From: Glandiceps talaboti
Taxonomy: Eukaryota > Hemichordata > Enteropneusta > Spengelidae
Length of the DNA stretch: 64,000 bases
Direction: 5' to 3'
Assembly (NCBI RefSeq): GCF_964340395.1
Contig: NC_135549.1
Coordinates: forward strand, 30,613,332-30,677,331
The notes beneath the pieces are model-generated. The model did not search any database. It had not been told where the DNA came from and saw only the letters and a list, made by a program, of their open reading frames with translations. The translations under genes were made by a program, and so were the position numbers. This document shows, one piece after another, positions 59,482 to 64,000 of the stretch (within the stretch, counting starts at the first letter, position 1; each line of letters starts with the position of its first letter).

Positions 59482-62400
59482 GTAAGTGAAAGAGTCCGTT
59501 TTTAATCAAATATTTGTCTCGTTCGCTGACAAGATTGCTTAATTTATGTACATAGGAATCCTCTCAGAATATAGAAATAATGGATTCGTTTAACTGTGGC
59601 CGATAAAGTGGCTATGGTGATCATAGTCAACGTCATTGTCTTGGGGTACATATGCATACGGCATGAGTGCCGTACACCATGTTCACAGGAAGTGTTCGTG
59701 GTCAAAGAATGTTGTGTTGTAAGTTGTATACAACAAACAAATAGTCATTGAGCCTTACATGCATTTCGAACATTGTTCACTGAAGGCGATAAAAATCAGG
59801 TTTATGCTAGGGAATAGGGTGTCTGTCTTATTCCCGCCTACGCTATCTCTAATCCTTACAAGGCTTACTCCCTAGCTCGAATGGAAATATTATTACTGTG
59901 TAGTACAGTCTGTCCTCTATTCTTACACAATCACAGAGAAATGTCATGACTATTGAACGTTGCATGCAGTGAGAGGATTTATAACACAGAGAGTTGTGGA
60001 CGGTTACCTACTATATCGAAATTGTCAGTGTTTGTGTTGTATTTTGTGTACCTTTTAAAGTCACCCTTGTATCACCAGCATATCCTGTGACTTGTCTGTC
60101 ATGTGACTGTACCTAGTAGTTACATGCAGAATATCCAGTTATAAAATATGATGATGTACAATATGTATATAGGGTAAAAGGCTTGCATACACATATGTAT
60201 TTGTATTTATTTGGAATTCACATCCATGTAAGTTGTACCCACAAGTTACCAACACTCAGTTTTGAACAAAATAGAGATACAGGCAGGTATATATATAGAT
60301 ACCAAAGGTTATAGGTCCACTTCTGAGTGTAGGTCTTTGTTGGATCTCTTCTCTTAACTCTGTTTGTCTTAAAATTAGGTTTATCTGCATAGTGCACAAA
60401 GGTTTAGGTTGTTTCCGAAGTTCCACAGTCTAATTGAGTTTGTTTTGAAATGTATGTGTGTTTGTTTGTTTGTGTTTGTGTGCCATGGCTACTGGTATGA
60501 GAGTGCATTGAGGGAAGGTTCTCTAATAAACTTCCTTGGAGAGTGTATGTTTCTAGCAAATGTGTGAGGTTGATGCTGTGGGTTTGAAAACTTCCACAGG
60601 CACACATCACAACTGTACAGTTATTACAAGTTGAGCCAGAGTATTTTTTTACACTATCAGAGGTCAGTTATACATGTAAGTATTCAATAAGATTATTTAT
60701 GTTCATTCATTTGATCTGTATTCCAATTACTGTGATTTATCTTAGTGTGTGTTATTTATTTCAGGTGGTAAGAAGAAGCCTCTCAAACAACCCAAAAAGA
60801 AAAATCAAGATTTGGACGATGTAAGGGTTTTTAACATGACATCAAACCATAAAGTGTACATGAGCTTCATTTGTCATCAGTTTACATAGGAAAGTCGAAT
60901 GCAGTACCACTTAGTTAATAAAGTTGACTGCAGTGTCTTTTGTAGGGCTTCACTACAGTACCACTTAGTTAATAAAAGTTGACTGCGGTGTCTTTTGTAG
61001 GGCTTCATTACAGTACCACTTAGTTAATAAAAGTCGACTGCAGTTTCTTTTGTAGACACACTAGTGTTTTCTACATAATTTTCAAACCATGACACAGATA
61101 GAGAACTTCTGAAAGCAGGTTGCAACATTTTGTAAATGCAAAGAATAGGCAGGAGTATTTTGTTTGCCAGCTATTGGTTCATAATCTGTACAATAGGAAT
61201 GATATCAAGAGTAATTTATTCATACCTCAATTTGCCTGAAAACCACATATTAATAATGCTAATTTGTTTGACTACAAACTAAATACAAGTTACTTTGCTA
61301 TGAAAATGTGGAGATTCCTAAATATTTAGCCTCAGTGGGCAACACCCGGAAGGGGCTTATACATTGAGTTCCATCCATGCATCTGTCCGTCAGTCCCATG
61401 CGTGTGTCCGTCCATGCACACTTTTGGATAAAATCTATTTCTGTAGTGTCTAATTTTAACAATTTTAACAATTTTCAGTGAATATATTGTAGGTTGTCGG
61501 ATTGAAAAATGTTAACTGTAGTAACAGCTAGTACAGTTTCAACAGTGGATGTTTGTATTGAGTCTATGAAGTCAGTTGAGTCTATTGCTAGTTTTGTGGT
61601 TTAAAATATAAAACCATACATCTAATTTGTTGTACTCATTTTATACAATTTGTGTATATGTAAGACTTAAGCTGTGGGTTAGTATGTTAATTAGGAACTA
61701 AATCTGTCCTTAAACCTGCACTAGGTGCAACTGAGACATTTTCTTCATCAAAATAACCAAAGATATATTCACTGAAAATTGGGTCAGTTGCTTACAAAAA
61801 GACATTGTATCTGTTAATTAGTGGTCAGTATTATTCACCGGTAGTGTAGTGTAGTGTAGTGTAGTGGCAAGTTTAAATCTCAAGCAAAAACTCGGTTTTG
61901 AATCTGTAACCATGTTAAAACTGTCCTAGTTGTAATTGGAGTATCATTTTTTTGATCAGACAAACCACAGTACAACTGCTGACATCAGACTTGAACCAAA
62001 GCTTTTACAAACAGGGAAAGTAAACAACTGAATTGAATTGAATTAACAACACTTGGCACACCATGTTGGAAGTACAGACACTTATATTACATTTCATCAT
62101 TTGATAAGAACGCCTGTATGGCCTCTTCACAGTTCAACTTACTGTGCCAAGTGGTATTAATTCATTTCATTTGTTTACTTTCCCTGTTTGTGACAGGTTC
62201 CGTTTGTCCATGGTCTGATGTCAGCAGTTGTATATTCACTGAAAATTGTTAAAATACCAATAATTAGACATACAATGTAGTGCATGTTCATTTAGTGGTC
62301 GAGATTATCCACAAGCAGTACAGAATTAAGTTGAAATGATTTGTGGATGCATTGCAGACCCAAAATCATTTTGCTTTGATTGATCAGGTATACAGCTACA

Positions 62401-62844
62401 AAAATGTGTTTACCCACAGATGATGCAATACTATTCACAGTGTAGGGGTATTATGAGTAAGTTGGTGTACCTAATAAAACATTTGGTTGTTCTAAAACAT
62501 TCCGTTTGCAGCTGTAACCACATTAACCTAACACTAATTCTCTAGTTCAAATACAAAATGTTCTTTCTCTTATCTAGTCAGGCCTCTATTCTGTATTCTT
62601 GCCACATTATTATACAAGCTTATCCAATTTCCCTCAGACTTGTTAATTGTTAATGTGTGCGCCCCCCCCCCCCCCCCCCAGTTAGTGTAATTGCATAATT
62701 GATAGAACAATTTTGACATTTGTAATTTCTTGATCTGTCATTATTTTACTCTGCAGGATGACTTAGCTTACAAGCAAAAACAAAGAGAAGACCAAAAGAA
62801 ATTACAGGAAGCTAAGGCAAAGGCTTCTCAGAAAGGGCCTATGG
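59466..62844 (+). CDS. TMA7: Translation machinery-associated protein 7 (exons 1-3, partial)
   Basis: Exons 59466-59481, 60765-60820 and 62757-62844 join to MSGREGGKKKPLKQPKKK, NQDLDDDDLAYKQKQREDQK, KLQEAKAKASQKGPMG. This matches the small conserved TMA7/CCDC72 family (64 residues in human), which associates with ribosomes. The protein is highly charged and probably helical in its second half. The expected last exon, encoding the TGGIKKSGKK-type end, is not in the window. Phases are 1, 0 and 1, and all sites are GT-AG. Confidence 0.94.
59482..60764. other. TMA7 intron 1
   Basis: 1.3 kb with GTTT-rich patches near 60440-60480; nothing else recognisable. Confidence 0.75.
60765..60820 (+). CDS. 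TMA7: TMA7 exon 2
   Basis: GGKKKPLKQPKKKNQDLDD; acceptor TTTCAG, donor GTAAGG, phase 0. Confidence 0.95.
60902..61055. repeat. 54-55 bp x 3 tandem repeat
   Basis: Units start at 60902, 60956 and 61011 with CAGTACCACTTAGTTAATAA and end in a pyrimidine-rich TTTCTTTTGTAG or TGTCTTTTGTAG, which resembles a 3' splice site. Confidence 0.93.
61971..62232. mobile_element. Foldback element, ACAACTGCTGACATC family, compact copy
   Basis: Arms of about 100 bp: TACAACTGCTGACATCAGAC, CAGGGAAAGTAAACAA, ACTTGGCACA on the left are mirrored on the right. The arms nearly touch, so the element would form one long hairpin. Confidence 0.88.
62757..62844 (+). CDS. TMA7: TMA7 exon 3
   Basis: DDLAYKQKQREDQKKLQEAK, AKASQKGPM plus one base; acceptor CTGCAG, donor GTGAGT. 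Confidence 0.95.
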
Positions 62845-63055
62845 GTGAGTAAAGAAGTTTGAAACATAATAATGTCATTTTTTGTCCATATATTGTGGTC
62901 TGTAGATTAATATATAGTAGTGACCATATCAGAGTGTCTATCAAATCATGACACTAATAATACATTCAAATTTAATATTTTGCATAAATGACAGTTCAAG
63001 CCAAAGAATGTCTCACAAATGTATATGTATACATTGTCAGGTGTTTTCATTCCCC

Positions 63056-63091
<36 letters not shown>

Positions 63092-64000
63092 GAAAATTTA
63101 TAGAGTGCCTGTATCCAATACGAAGTAAACTTCAGAGATGCTGTACTGTTAAATACTGAAAACTTTTGCGACCAAGTGTGTTTTTAAGGTTCATCCTGAA
63201 GGCATTGACTGGGTGTCTGTCAAAGCTCCAGTGGCAATTTCTTTCATAGACATGGTACAGCATGTGAGAAAGAATGGCCACCAAAGGAATTAAGTCTGTA
63301 ATTTGATTCAAACAGTAAATATTTTCCTGATGACCGAAGTCTGCAGTGATAAGGCTTCTCAGGGATAAGTAAGGTGGTGAAAGAATATATAACACTTTAT
63401 AGGTGGTCAGAGAACTGTGTAATCAATTCTGTATTGTACTGGCAACCAGTGCAGTTCCAGTAGTATTGGTGTAATGTGTTCATATGTTACAACTACCAAC
63501 TCCAAGGACATAAACATCAAACTGCCAAAAGAATAACTCCTAAAAGTGCCCTATTTTTGAAAAGATGTGTAGCACACAGATTTGAGACTACATTTTTCAT
63601 GGTTTGAAAAATATTGCTTATTGCAATATGTCAGGTTCAGCTACATCTGTATTTGTGTTTCATAGTGAAAGATCCTGTAAGTGTAATTGCTAAAACTTTG
63701 TATATTAATCTCTGATGTTTTAGTCTCATGGCTTTGGACATGACTTTTGTAATTGAGGCTTCAGTTTACTAAGATAGATACAAACTAAAACTATTGTCAC
63801 AACATATTGATACACCAGTGATAAGCTATTGAATGGACACTGGTTTAATGATAGTCTCAGTAGGAAGGTGTGGGCAGAGTCAGAGTTCTATAAACTTGTA
63901 GTGTGCTGTTTTAGTACTTCCAATGTTTACACTATCTTGATCACTGGGTGAATCTTGGAATGTACGACAGAGAAACCACCATCGCCCACTTGTGTATTCT
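62845..64000. other. TMA7 intron 3 (part)
   Basis: Holds a LINE 3' end (63057-63480). The rest is unremarkable, and the last TMA7 exon was not found before the window ends. Confidence 0.7.
63057..63480 (-). mobile_element. L2/CR1-like LINE 3' fragment with (TTGA)n tail
   Basis: The minus strand begins with THHITPILLELHWLPVQYRI, the conserved HWLPV region of CR1/L2-type reverse transcriptases. Then come KVLYILSPPYLS and HPVNAFRMNLKNTLGRK (compare SLDSFKKNLKTHLF), with frame breaks between them. It ends in eight TTGA repeats at 63057-63090, the microsatellite tail typical of these elements. Strongly 5'-truncated. Confidence 0.75.

Larger units (their letters stand above)
60821..62756. other. 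TMA7 intron 2
   Basis: Contains a 54-55 bp tandem repeat, a short (GTGTA)n near 61845, a foldback element and a poly-C run near 62662. Confidence 0.8.

Overview
The window is nuclear DNA from an invertebrate animal. The genes have many short exons with GT-AG introns, the DNA is AT-rich, and introns and spacers are full of microsatellites, foldback elements, MITEs and LINE pieces. Protein resemblance to vertebrate orthologues is strong, so a marine invertebrate deuterostome (hemichordate- or lancelet-like) or a lophotrochozoan would fit. The sequence alone does not settle the phylum. No virus-derived element, rRNA, tRNA gene or CRISPR array was recognised.

Four protein genes can be read exon by exon with matching splice phases, as two head-to-head pairs. 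Pair 1: the first three exons of MKLN1 (muskelin, minus strand, running off the left edge) and a complete 12-exon CPT2 (carnitine palmitoyltransferase 2, plus strand, 3277-31226) share a 343 bp gap between start codons. That gap carries two DR1-type nuclear-receptor sites. Pair 2: a complete 19-exon CFAP20DC (CFAP20-domain protein, the C3orf67 orthologue, minus strand, 41922-58882) and the first three exons of TMA7 (plus strand, running off the right edge) share a 583 bp gap. The 10.7 kb between CPT2 and CFAP20DC holds an orphan signal-peptide-like exon, a decayed relative of it, a LINE piece and MITEs.

CPT2 intron 11 is 16.8 kb and is mostly a tandem array of nine copies of a unit of about 1.33 kb. 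The array is interrupted by a 1.9 kb non-autonomous hAT element with a perfect 8 bp target duplication and by a 2.5 kb terminal-inverted-repeat element with smaller MITEs nested inside it. The neighbouring array units preserve both empty sites.

The most unusual theme is minisatellites grown from exon edges. CFAP20DC intron 8 is almost filled by about 36 copies of a 33 bp unit, each repeating the real 3' splice site and first bases of exon 9. The repeats are open and in frame with that exon, so use of an upstream copy would add 11 residues per unit. CPT2 intron 4 begins with five 32 bp copies of the exon 4 donor site. CPT2 exon 10, CFAP20DC exon 7 and CFAP20DC exon 16 also have fragment duplications nearby. 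Whether any of these copies is spliced needs transcript data.
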